Below, piece after piece: positions 21,628 through 32,661 of a stretch of DNA of 64,000 bases. The stretch's first letter is position 1; each line of letters begins with the position of its first letter. Source of the stretch: Paraphysoderma sedebokerense (taxonomy: Eukaryota > Blastocladiomycota > Physodermatomycetes > Physodermatales > Physodermataceae); contig JAHLJZ010000064.1 of NCBI GenBank assembly GCA_025602915.1, positions 1-64,000 of the forward strand, in the 5' to 3' direction. The translations under genes were made by a program, and so were the position numbers. A model generated the notes under the pieces. That model saw only the letters and a list, made by a program, of their open reading frames with translations. It made no database searches and was not told the DNA's origin.

Positions 21628-22144
21628 GAGAGCCGATTAGGGAGTGCTGTAATTGAATTGCAAATATCATAATGTAATTATCTATGTGAATAATTGTAAT
21701 AATTGAAATTACTCGATGCTTTTAACAAGGGTTATTCATTAATGAAAGTTTGCTTCTGATAATGGGAATTGTAATTTTTGGATATTGATTATCCAAGATT
21801 GCTGGAAATAATTGCCGCTTCTCACTCCACTGTCCCAAAGCCAGGATTAAGAACGCATGCGTTCCAAGCTTGGCCAGCCGTTCAATCCTTAACTTGGAGC
21901 CAAATGAGAATTCCAGCATTTGCTGAGACATAAAAGTGAAGTACGCGCAAGTGTTGCATCGCAAATCAGCATGAAGCTGGAATTCATTTGATGTCATTGT
22001 CATTTCATTATTATGTTCAACCTGCAATTTTTGGATGACGTACAACAAAAGTGTATGAATACACATATTTGATATTAACAATATATTACAATAGATGATA
22101 TCATTGAAGGAATACTATAGCGCATATCTAGTTGTTATCTATGC
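21628..22144. other. Intergenic region between convergent genes
   Basis: Holds the 3' flanks of the desaturase and of the secreted protein on the other strand. A minus-strand open frame (21722-22081) looks non-coding. Confidence 0.5.
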
Positions 22145-23046
22145 TTAAGGCGCTGGCATTGGTGGTTGACCGCCTTCAGCGGGAGGAGCGTTGCCATCAG
22201 CTGGTGTAGCACCACCACCACCAGGAGCAGGAGGAGCCGGTTGATTCTCGTTACCAGGCGCTGGTGGGGCCGGAGGAGTTTGTGCACCATTTCCAGGAGC
22301 AGGAGGAGCACCGTTGCCGGGGGCAGGCATTGCTCCGTTCGGAGGGGCAGGCATCGCTCCGTTCCCAGGGGCAGGTGCGGCAGGAGGAGTAGGAGTAGTA
22401 CCATTACCTGGAGCTGGAGTGGCAGGGGGTGGAGATGGTTGGTTTTCCGGCGCAGGAGGAGGGGCATTTCCTGGAGGTGGAGTAGGCGGTGTGCCATTGC
22501 CAGGAGCAGGTTGGTTTTCGTTACCAGGAGCAGGAGGAGTTCCATTTGCAGGAGGGGTTCCATTTGCTGGCGGAGGTTGAAGGCCGTCGTTCGGCATTGG
22601 TGGTGGTGCTCCGTTACCTGGCGCGGGTTGAGTGCCATCAGCAGGGGCTGGCTGCATTGCTTCATGATCAAATATATTGATATTGCCTAAAACCGAGCCA
22701 ACTATATTACCTAATTGCAAATTCAGACGTATTAGTGTCACGATTAATATGTAAGTTATATCCAAGTCAAATGTATGGTAGATTTACCTGCCATATCAAC
22801 AGCTGAACCTGGAGAAGTAAATGGATTTGTGACGATTCTGTTGACTCCATTATTCACATTCCCAAGAACACCCTTAAAAGCAAAAATAGTATTAGACCAT
22901 TAGTAATTTTAACCATTATGTGATCCACTTAATCGAAAGTAGTTTACCCCAACTAGATTCGGAACATTAACTTGAGCGACCGGCGCTGCAAAAGTCGATG
23001 AAACGGTACAAGTTGCCAGAATTGCGAAAACGAACGAAACTTTCAT
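22145..23046 (-). CDS. Secreted protein, paralogue 2, with PAPGNG-rich tail
   Basis: The signal peptide MKVSFVFAILATCTVSSTFA starts at 23046 and is followed by PVAQVNVPNLVG. The second exon encodes VLGNVNNGVNRIVTNPF..GSAVDMAG and the third begins GNIVGSVLGNI. Up to this point it is clearly related to the gene at 17772-18103. A tail of about 170 residues then consists almost wholly of Pro, Ala, Gly and Asn in degenerate PAPGNG / PPAPGNE units, ending PPMPAP. The tail DNA is far more GC-rich than its surroundings. It could be a cell-wall or extracellular linker protein, but no enzyme or binding domain is seen. The opposite strand is also open through the repeat; that is a shadow. Confidence 0.75.
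22160..22640 (-). repeat. Coding microrepeat for Pro-Ala-Gly-Asn units
   Basis: Degenerate 9-18 bp units coding for PAPGNG-like motifs fill the tail of the secreted protein. The repetitive GC-rich composition contrasts with the AT-rich flanks. Confidence 0.8.
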
Positions 23047-24026
23047 GATGACTTGTAATTTAATAATAAAAAAGATTCCAAAATTTATCAATTCAGGTAT
23101 AAAAAATAAAAACTATCAATTCTCATGTCGTAGGATTACAGGAGTCTTATATAAAAGGCACAAACTCTCACCTAACGCGGTCCGCAAACGTGCCATGTTT
23201 TTGGAGCAATTCAGCCATTAAGCCATTACGAGCCTCACAGTGCGAAGTTACTCAACAGCCTTGAATAAACGTGTTACAATTCACACCTTTGCGCTAGATC
23301 GTGGGTTGAGAACAATAAGTATATAGAAGCTAATGAAATTTAAGCTGTATGCATCCTCTTTGTCGATAGTTTGCCGAGTTTTATGTTAAACGGTTATGGA
23401 TTGAGGTGAGATGTCGGCATCGCACGTGTCGTCAAGCCCCAAAACATTGCCAGGCCCGATGTAATAGTTTGCCTCTCACAGTGTGACAAGTTAGCCCAAA
23501 TTTATCATATCATCTCGAATTATCGTGACTGCATAAATGGCACATCGTTCAGCATTTAATTAGTTGTTATAAGCAGGATATAACGACACGGAGACAGATT
23601 AAATGCAGATACCGTCGGGCGTCTGCGTAAGGCACGTCATGAAGTACCACAGGATATGAATATTGCCTGGAATAAATAGGGAATGACTCTGTATAATTAT
23701 ATTATTTTTCGGCTTAGAACTAGATACATCACAAGTATTATACAACTCTCCATTCGGCCGTAGAGGAAATTATATATTCACGATTAAACTTTTTCAACTT
23801 TGCCAAGCGTTTGATTTTTCCATCAAGTAATAACTAAGTTAACTTTTAAACTACAAACGTTTTAACCATTAATAAGGCACACGAAGGAGACAACAATTGG
23901 GCACAATTTGTCACCACATTCTCCGTAGGGGTATAAGATACACAAAAACAAGCTTGTAGATGAAAGCTTGGGAGGAAATAGTGATTAGAACTTATGTCGG
24001 ACGAAGGTACAAAATCGAGAACAAAA
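23047..24026. other. Intergenic region
   Basis: About 1 kb upstream of the secreted-protein gene. No gene, tRNA or repeat was recognised. Confidence 0.5.
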
Positions 24027-25535
24027 TTATCTCAATATCGAAAAGGGGCCCTCTTCCGTCACACTTTCGGCTTCCTGTTCTCCATCCATATCCGAGATGT
24101 CGTCGGCGTTGACATGGATATAGTCTAGATTTGTCGTTCCAAAACCATCAAACCCATTTAGAGAACTAGTTTCATTGTGTTCGAGTGGATAATTGTTGAG
24201 CCTTCTAGTCATACTATTACTAATCATATTTGAGTCAAAATCAACTGGTGCCGTATCAGCACGAGCCCTGTTAGGATTATAAAGGCGTTGTTCAAGCGGA
24301 AGTGGTTGACGATGTACGATTCCATTAATATCCAGCCTTTCCAAAATTGATGCGGTTGGACCAGATGTGGCGTAGTCTGGGTCATCAAATTGTGTTTGAA
24401 GATCTGCGATATGAAAAACGCCGGGTTCTATCCGGCTAAAATCAGACCTAGCATCATCATTATCGTCATCAAGACCTTCAGTTTCATCCATATCACCTTC
24501 TTCATATGCTTCGAATATATTCACAATATCATTCTGAGCAATATTCTGGACATTGATGGCCTGAGTTGGCGTTCCAGTTCTCGAACTATCAGTAGACATA
24601 GGATTGCTTTCACCGAACAACGGAAATGCGGTACGGCGAGCCTCTTGAGGTGATACATCAGACAGATTCAGGGAGCCTGAATCGGATACAAATGGATGAG
24701 CTGATTCGGGGGTAGTAGGGGCTGAGAGGGCAGGCATCGAAGAAGGCGTGATGACTGTTGAGTGGCCATCTGAGTTTGGTCGGCCGAATCTATAAACACG
24801 AATACGAGTGCCGCTACTTGGTGGAGACGGTGTACGAGAACGGGAAGAGGTGGACGAGGAAGACGAATGCGAATCTAGTAGGTAGCAGAATGTGAGTTAG
24901 GACGTCAATAAATAAGCGAGTGGGTTTCCTCCGCGAAGGCCGCAACGTCAGCCTGAGCACCAAACTTATAATCGCCTGTGACCCTATGTTTACGCAAGCA
25001 TCCTCATAGAAGTTGCTCTGTGCCTTTGGGTATTGAGAATACACAGCCACAACCAACGCTGCTTTTTGAAAGAGCATCGAAACAACCGAGAGGAAGACAC
25101 AAAATGAAAAGGATTTCACTAACCAGGCCAAATATTATCCAATTCAAGAAACCCCAATCGATGTCTGTGTCTTGGATGTCTTAATGAATTTCTACTACCG
25201 TCGTTGAACCCATCAGTACCCAACTCCAGATCTCGGTCCCTACCCCTATCGGCGTATCTGTCGGTATCTTCGACAAACTGATTAAACTCTCTAGAAAATT
25301 CAGTCATTTCAGTTATTTGTCTTTGCATTTCATCATTTAATTGGTCTATGCTGTACCCTTCATAGGGGTTTCTGAGATGGGGAGGTTCCTGCGCAGAGCG
25401 ACGAGAAGCGGATGCGGACGTGGAGCCATGACGACGACGACGATGCGGTAAATTGTCGAAATCCAGATACGGCTTTGATTTTGAGTCTGTGTAGCGACGC
25501 TGTTTGAGTTCGAGGTCTCTTCTCAATAATCCCAT
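24027..25535 (-). CDS. Disordered acidic protein with MGLLRRDLEL start
   Basis: The start at 25535 gives MGLLRRDLELKQRRY. Exon 1 (to about 25130) is Arg-rich with a short amphipathic segment (IDQLNDEMQRQITEMTEF). The last exon (about 24900-24027) is Ser/Pro-rich (SSSSTSSRSRTPSPPSS), then acidic (EAYEEGDMDETEGLDDDNDD) and ends GPFSILR. Whether a further exon lies between about 25130 and 24900 is unclear. No domain is recognised, and the protein is probably mostly disordered. The first ten residues are the same as those of the gene at 36772-37324, which suggests a shared targeting or binding peptide or a common origin. Confidence 0.6.
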
Positions 25536-25685
25536 GGTGTATGAAATGTCGATATTCCTTCTTCGAGTTCGAAAGATGGAATGACCTTGCGAATGTGGCT
25601 GAATGCACGTGATCATAATTTATTAATAACATTGTCCCGCTTCCACTGAAAATTACGCATTCCTTCCTCGCTCTACTGCGATCTA

Positions 25686-27244
25686 TTACTCTCTAATCAA
25701 TCTACTGACTTTTGTGTATCGTCCGTTCAACACTCTCCATTTATCCTTAAAATCGTCCCAATCGACATACGTCCCTTTCAGCCATCTCTCCCCGCTACTA
25801 GTGTCAAATTCTCTTCGGCCATGCAGCACCCTCCTATTCTGGAAAACGGCGCATTCCCCTTCCTTCAATAGGACTTCAAATAACATATCCTCTCTTCTTA
25901 AGATTTTTTCAAATTCGCGAAAAGCCTTGTAGAATGGGATGATCTTCTCTTCAGGAATTTCAAGTGGTCCCTGGAATGGAGGTGCATAAAAGACTTGGTA
26001 CGCATCATTCAATGGCGCGACAGCTTTTGATGAACGAGAGTGTGGGGTAATCGTGTAATGTCGGTAGTGCATGTGATGTCCATCATTGATATAATGGAAT
26101 GATACGGGTGTTGTAGTGAGGATTTCGTACGCGGTTGGATTTGAAGCTCGGAGTTCATCGACAGCTTTGAAACTATCTACGAACAAAGAAGATCCCCCTC
26201 TGACTGTGTTTTGAAGACAGTGCAGAAACTGAAGACCTGGTGGAGCTTCAAAGTACCTATTAACGAGAAGCAAGGAGAATTGTGTCGCCATCATGAAACG
26301 AGATGTAGAGTTTAGAATTATGATCCATTGGAGTTGATAAAAAGAGTTAGCAATCGGTTCCAAATTGAATATTGATCAGACATAGAGAGAAGGAAAAGTA
26401 AGTAAATACGATCGACTTTGGCAAAACCAACGTACATCAAATCCATATGCAATCCCAAGTATAAGTTCGTATAGGCGATATTCTTACTATCTTTCACACT
26501 TTTGACATCCCAACTTTTCCCATAAAATGTGTCTCTTATACAACCAAACCTTTTTGCCAGTTTCTCTACCTCAACTTCTCGTTTACTCAAACTTCCCTTA
26601 ACCTCTAAACCCCCGACGAACCCTACACCCCATTTTCCAATTGTCTCAGCAAACCTCCAGAGAGCCTTGTCATCATTTAATACTTCATTCGCATCAAAAT
26701 ACAATTCTTTGGCTTTTGAAGTGTTGGCAGAGAGATACGGAAACGTCCATAAATTAGGTTTAACATGCGGAAACTTTGACTCTAAATTGGGCGAACTGTA
26801 ATTGTACTGTTTCAAAAATGAGAGAGGATATCTTGAACTTTTGGACTTGTCGTTTGAGTCCCATTGAATCTGTAATTCCCATTCAGAAGGGGTAGATCCG
26901 GAGGAACTCCATATCCATTCTACACTTTTCGGTTTCGTGTTGACATCGATGTCACCAGAACTATGCAACTTTTGTCTCGTCGTAGGATGAATAGAGTTGG
27001 GACAGTTATCTTTAAGCCAAACAAAATGGAATCTTGATGGTAAGGTTTCTTTGGAGGTTGAGGTGGAAGAGGGAGGTAGCTGAATTACGATGTGGTCATC
27101 TTTCAGAACGTGGTTTGGAGGAGATTCATTTTGAGAGGAAGATGACGATAGATACGAAGGTGAAGAGGAAAAACAGCGAATAAATTTATATTGATGCCCA
27201 CAAAAAGATGTCGCTCGAGGGAACAGTCGAGGAAGTTGTATCAT
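25686..27244 (-). CDS. BBH1: Gamma-butyrobetaine-type 2-oxoglutarate dioxygenase
   Basis: Two exons, 27244-26436 and 26256-25686, joined by an intron with GTACGT and ATAG ends in good phase. The family hydroxylates gamma-butyrobetaine to L-carnitine (last step) or trimethyllysine (first step). The N-terminal domain has FVWLKDNCPNSIHPTTRQ. The catalytic part has LGLHMDLMYFEAPPGLQFLH, where HMD is the iron-binding HxD, then GGSSLFVDSF, and VLHGRREF with the distal iron His and the 2-oxoglutarate Arg nearby. The QFLHC..N...GGSSLFVD run fits BBOX1 better than TMLH, but I cannot exclude the latter. Only one Cys and one His of the N-terminal zinc site are evident. The first 40 residues are Arg/Ser-rich, which suits a mitochondrial presequence. 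An alternative upstream start at about 27447 is possible. Confidence 0.8.
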
Positions 27245-27652
27245 TCTTGCTGAAAAGCAGACTCCTGTAATGGTAGACGAGCGTGCCCTTTGCTGTGGAA
27301 GGGAGCGAAAAGGGGAACGGCGCGGGTTCAACAGGCGACATACAATGAGTAAATTGTGGAACTCTTCCTCCAAAACCAACCATAAATAGCGACAAGAAGG
27401 ACGAAACAGTTGAATACACACTGATACATTTTGTGAAAAGGGATTCATACTTCGAGGTTCAAATAGAAGTAAGGGCAATGTGTATTTCCGTATTTAATGC
27501 AGTTGTTATAAATATTAATTCCAAAGTTCGTACAGCATGATTCCATAAAGGAAATTCGATGTTCTTAAATTCATAATATCGCTCCTCTCTTCCGACTCCT
27601 AAAAAATAATTGCCGCTTCCACAGTACTTCTTGGTCTGTACAACTAATCCCT

Positions 27653-29869
27653 TCATGCCTTCTTCTTTTTCTTCTCTTGCCACCCACCTACAGCAAACTT
27701 CCAAATCGGATACACAATCACAACCACCCAGAATACAGTCCAAAACCAGATTACATGATTGGGTGTTTCAGCCGGAAACATTCCCTTCCCGAATTTGATA
27801 CAGATCAATGTTTCTGTGGCAATATTGGCAACTAGCATCCATGCTTGCGTGCCGAATCGTGTTACATTCCTAAATAGACGGAAATATAGGTTAGTGAAAA
27901 CATTATAATTACAGGACTAGGACCGTTAGCAACGCTTGCAAGCTACGTACGGATCATGTAAGTATTGATAGAATTCTCTCACTGCAGGGACGCCGCAGAA
28001 GAAATATAGTGTTAAGCGATATACATTTAATGGATGTTCTGGGGGGATCCATAAAATGAATTTTAAGTAGAAAGCATTCAATTCACACAGTAAAAACTAT
28101 AATGAGCATGACGCCAGATCGAGAGACAGATGTAAGTTTGTATAATAGAACCAATTGGTTAGAATGGTGCGAATGAAGCAAGGCAGGGAGATTTGGATAA
28201 CAAAATAAGACTTACGATAAACAACAACACCAACATTGACACATAACTCTTAAAATTTTTGGTGCTGCCCCATTCAAATTTCGTCCAACTATGTGGTGTA
28301 AACTGCTGAACTGCTCTTTTCATTTTATCGCGGTATGAACGAATTTGCTTAATACCGCGCCATGAGTATTGCTGTTTGAAAGAAAGCAAAGAAAGTAGGG
28401 AACACTCGTCAGTCAAAAGGATCCTTATAAAGGCATACGGGCTAGAAATATACCTTCATTTCAAAATATTCGCAGGTTTTCATTCCAAGATATGTACCCA
28501 ACCAGTTACATATCAAAACGTCAACAATCCACTATATGATCACCGAAAATTAATTTTGTCATGAATACGCCGTTTCAAATATATCTAACATAAGGAACGG
28601 ACAAAGATGAATAACTTACGTGATCCCACCAGCATTCCGCAAAGTTCGGCAAATGGTGCTGCAAGCTATACTCGCATACCTCAAACATTATACTAAGGAT
28701 CCAACAGAACCAATAATCTCTCAATATTATCGCTTTGGCGTACCATCCGAACACATGAGCGAGGACAAAGATATCAAGTTGGGCCTAACAGAGAATGCAA
28801 ATTGAGCGAAAAGAATCGAGCGTGACTCAAAAGACTGAAGGGACAGTACTTTTATATTGTCTAAACTCAATTCACAATTATCAGCGTAAGATCGCTCAGG
28901 TAATGCTTTCCCCAATTTGGGGTCGTAGTACTTAAATAGCTGTCGTGCGGTGTTCACATTCTAATTCAGGTAGAAGAATCAAGGCGAGATAGAGTCAGAT
29001 GTCCCAAACTTTCGAATCTGAATAGAATATGAACCTATACGAACCTGAAAGAAAAGAAACACAAGAAAACATTGATAAGCCAGGCCACAGGCTAGTACAA
29101 CTCGCCAAATAGCAGGATGAGGCCGAATAAATGGTCCATCCTTGAACATTAATACTCCAAATAACAATATGAAAAAGACCGCTGCTGTGATGCCTCTGTG
29201 GAGTATTAATATCATATGTGTCAGAAAATGGATCAACGGCCAAATGTCCGGTAACGAATAGTGTGCAACCGGTCGATTGGTTGACCCAGTGACCACACAA
29301 AACAGAAGTCAGAACGAACCGTTTGACATTCATCACGATATCATCACTGTCCCCAGAAAATCCAACATAATACAATGCTGTAAGAGTGACAAACAAAGCG
29401 GTTGCCGTATGTGGTTTATATAGAAAGTCTATCGTTTTAAGGTTTCGAGTTTAGTTTAATTTGGTAAGCATCGTGTGCAGAGTGCGAAATGGAGCGGGAT
29501 CCGAATAAAACAGCAATAATAGGCATCACAGTAGATATGATTGGTTTCGCCGGTGCAAAAGTAATATTTGTTAACAAAATGATACCTGATCGAATAGAGT
29601 GAACTAGACTGCGCAGTCCGACGTATCATACAAAGGAGCGTGAAATCGAAATAACATCATTTTTAATCTAAATACTCACCAATAGTAGGGTCAATAGGAT
29701 CATGTATCACATAATCTCCGGATCTTGATCTGTCTCTCTGAATACCGTCCTTTAGGGGTGAATACGAAATGCTCTCATCCAAATCCGTGTCAGTGGCGTA
29801 TGAAGTCGAAATGTCAGATTTTGTCGGTGATGATGGTTCTGGAGGATTTAGATATTGGTTGCCTGACAT
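27653..29869 (-). CDS. PTDSS1: Phosphatidylserine synthase, base-exchange type
   Basis: This ER enzyme swaps the head group of phosphatidylcholine or phosphatidylethanolamine for serine. The start at 29869 gives a 60-residue polar leader. Recognisable blocks follow: [34 protein letters not shown] (about 29150), [20 protein letters not shown] (about 28920), [17 protein letters not shown] (about 28660-28620), [20 protein letters not shown] (about 28520), [25 protein letters not shown] (about 28370-28300) and, in the last exon, [20 protein letters not shown] ending in a poly-Lys tail at 27653. The FAECWWDH and DPKLG blocks are typical of PSS1/PSS2. Several membrane segments alternate with short introns. 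It starts 442 bp from the divergent DUF2231 gene. Dikarya normally make phosphatidylserine with the unrelated CDP-alcohol enzyme Cho1. Which PSS subtype it is cannot be told. Confidence 0.88.
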
Positions 29870-30311
29870 CTTTCACAAGAATGACTGAAAATGGCCGACG
29901 GAGATAAGAATTTACAGCGTCCCAGAACGGAAAATGAATTTTTTGTTGTTATTGGCCGCTTGTTCCGTGGTTCAAAGACTCAGGTGTGAAGACTGTCTCC
30001 GGAAATGTAGGAATAAGATTTTCAATATTTCTTGTAAAGCTACAGCAGAAAGTCATACACAAAAGATATATTGAAGTTTTCTTTATTCATTTTGATAATG
30101 TCCGATCATCTGAATACTCATCTGTGAATATCTAAGATTGCAACGTAAATGAAATAGAGGGAATGCCTTAATCAATTTATGGTCATCACATCAGACACCG
30201 AATGACGTCAGAGTTATTTTCCTGCCGTCGCTGCCTCGCTCATTCATATAAAATTGCAATCTCAAGCCCCCATCACCGTCTTCTCATCAGTCTTATAATA
30301 ATTTCTAAAAA
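29870..30311. promoter_or_regulatory. Divergent promoter region with TATA-like box
   Basis: This 442-bp interval separates two divergent start codons. On the plus side TATAAAA lies at 30247-30253, about 60 bp before the ATG at 30312, a plausible TATA box for the DUF2231 gene. Confidence 0.35.
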
Positions 30312-31173
30312 ATGACTTTACTCTCGAGTATCCACCAAGTTCTTATCGGACACGTCGGTGAGCACTCTCACCCGCTTCATCCGGGGTTCGTCCACTTCCC
30401 CCTTGCCTTCTACTCTTTGGCATACACTCTCGATATTCTATCTCTTTCAAAACAAGTCATTCCCCGCTACCTCCCTTTCCCTGGATTCATCGGGGCAGCA
30501 TGGTACCTTCATGCTGCAGGCGTCATTACTGCGGTCCCTGCGGCCATCACAGGAATAGCAGAGTACTTTGTCATTAGGAAACAAAGTCCGGCAAGAAGCT
30601 GGAGTATATTACATGGTGGTTTAAACGTTGCGATTAGTAAGTGTTGATATATTGATCTCCTAGCTCATTGTCAACATTCTTCAAGCAATTCTGGCGTCTA
30701 ATTAGGCGATCGCGATTATTGATCGATTATTAACATTTACTTTATTCATTTCTTCGTAACAAACAACAGCCACTATCAGTTTGTTCCAGCTTTTTAGCCG
30801 TTCTAGGAATATCTATCTTGCACCGACCAGATTTCAAGTGTCTCTCAGCGCCATTGGGGCGATATTGGGCATGTTGAGCGGTTACGTTGGAGGATTGTTG
30901 GTTTACAAACATGCCGTAAGTTGTCAATCCTCGACCTTTGTTAAATTTCGTAACAGCAGTATGGGCCATTCAATATATTTGAATTAACATGACTATGTAT
31001 TTTAGACCGGTGTTCAAAGACAAGGAGCCGGTATCACTGCCAAGCGAACGGAGAGACATCCTAACGAAGGAATGATCGGTCCTTATGGCCCTTCACCTAT
31101 TGGCAAGAGTATTGATACTGAAATTGTTGGTAACGGTGTCGCGAATCGAGGAGTTGGCGCGAAAGAGGAGTAA
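30312..31173 (+). CDS. DUF2231 family membrane protein
   Basis: Three exons: 30312-30636, 30770-30915 and 31006-31173, all with GT..AG junctions and consistent phase. The N-terminal part reads HPLHPGFVHFPLAFYSLAYTL, a conserved His-rich opening of DUF2231 membrane proteins in which the HP.HP.FVHFP pattern precedes the first membrane helix. Four hydrophobic segments follow (about residues 28-46, 62-86, 104-122, 134-160). The C-terminal 55 residues are polar with a Gly-rich end and look cytosolic. The biochemical role of DUF2231 proteins is not established; the paired histidines invite a metal- or heme-binding guess that I cannot support. Confidence 0.75.
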
Positions 31174-31412
31174 TTCAGATAATTCGTGAAAGTCTCGGCC
31201 AATACCGAGATGAATAGGAACAGAGTTTGCGAAATTGTACACATATAAATATGCGTTTTTGTTCTTATGTAACATAAATCTTTTTGCGATTTGATTAAAG
31301 CACGACTTCGTTGGTCTTATGCAAAATTCATAGCAACCGACACGTGCTGTTGCAATTAAGATTTCAAACCACCTTTACACTCGTATACCACATCATGCAT
31401 GCACAGAGATAA

Positions 31413-32369
31413 ATGATGACACCGTCACCGCCTCCAGCCGATGTCGGCAAATTACAAACCGAACAGCATATTCTCAAACTTCTGTCGAAAACATTTGCAT
31501 CCGTTTTCTCGGATCGAGATTATTCCACTAAATTGCAACGTATCAAATCTCTCTTCTATAATCGACAATACCTTGAAGTTTTCTCAAATCCGGAACATCT
31601 ACCGATCTACTGTTCCAGATACATCAGCTCAAGAAGTCTAGCTTACTTTGATCTGTTCACCTCCAGTCCCCTGTTATTGGAGTTGCTCAAAAATGATGTT
31701 GATATCGTTGCTGTTGGGGCAGGAGCTGGAAGTGAGCTGGTCGCAGTGGAATTTGCCAGGTACAGCTGTATTACCAATGTTGATAAGAGGATTCAAACCA
31801 ATGATCCGGAGAAGAAGCTAGGAGTCTCGAAAATGCATGTAATCGATATTGGAAATTACGAATACATCATATCTTCGTTGCAGTCCACTTTCAAATCACT
31901 TCACCCTTTTCACGAGTTACTTGAAACGAACTTTTCAATATGCGATATTCTAGATCCAACGTGTCTTTCATCAATCCTAGCATCCCTTTCTCTACCGCCG
32001 TCGGTCTCCCCTGTCTCATCGGCGCCTTCGAATTCGAATACACGTAGACCTCTTCTTGTCACATTCGCATTTGTATTGAGCGAACTGCTAGCAACATCCA
32101 AATCGTCAACCATGTCCATGATTTCCACCCTGGTCGCTGCGCTCCCTGTAGGGTCATACATTCTTCTACTGGACTCAGCTGGGAGTTTCAGTGAAATCAC
32201 GATAGGGAAGAACAAGTACATGATATGGATGTTATTTGATATGATTAAATGCTTAGATGTGGTTGAAAAGAGTGAAAGCAGGTGGTACAGGGTTCCCGAG
32301 GGGTTAGACTATCCAGTGAAAATGGAGAATATGAGGTATTTTTATAGGATTTACAGGAAGATCAAATGA
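31413..32369 (+). CDS. Probable rRNA methyltransferase, BMT6-like
   Basis: A single exon of 318 residues. It has an N-terminal helical region, then YISSRSLAYFDLF followed by VDIVAVGAGAGSELVAVEFA, a Rossmann motif I (GAGAGSE) of SAM-dependent methyltransferases. Later come an acidic strand (NFSICDILDP), LLVTFAFVLSELLATS and GSYILLLDSAGSFSEITIG. The order and the ARYIxxRSLAYxDLF lead-in resemble the Methyltransf_34 family, to which yeast Bmt6 (25S rRNA m3U methylation) belongs. The family call is moderate and the exact substrate is inference. The next gene, RPL26, lies 290 bp downstream on the same strand. Confidence 0.6.
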   Translation: MMTPSPPPADVGKLQTEQHILKLLSKTFASVFSDRDYSTKLQRIKSLFYNRQYLEVFSNPEHLPIYCSRYISSRSLAYFDLFTSSPLLLELLKNDVDIVAVGAGAGSELVAVEFARYSCITNVDKRIQTNDPEKKLGVSKMHVIDIGNYEYIISSLQSTFKSLHPFHELLETNFSICDILDPTCLSSILASLSLPPSVSPVSSAPSNSNTRRPLLVTFAFVLSELLATSKSSTMSMISTLVAALPVGSYILLLDSAGSFSEITIGKNKYMIWMLFDMIKCLDVVEKSESRWYRVPEGLDYPVKMENMRYFYRIYRKIK

Positions 32370-32661
32370 GATTACAATCTGTGCATTGGTAAAAATACAG
32401 TAGTTTTGCATTCATGTTGAAATACGCCAGCTATTTAATAAATCTGTAAATATTTTTGCCTTACTTTCCCTTCACCAAGCGAGCCCATAATTACATCTTC
32501 TACGTGACAATTAACGAGCAACACGTGACTTGTTACCATAGGGATGAATGCGTGACTGTTGCCATGGCAATCTCAGCTCCCCGCTCTGCCCTAACTTTAC
32601 TTTCTGCAAAAAATTTCTGATACAATCGACTTTTACCCGTTATATCAACAGGCAGTCAAAA

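Noticed and set aside
22166-22690. Long plus-strand open frame rich in Arg/Ser across the secreted protein tail
   Set aside because: It is the antisense of the GC-rich PAPGNG repeat; the minus strand has the signal peptide, introns and a paralogue.
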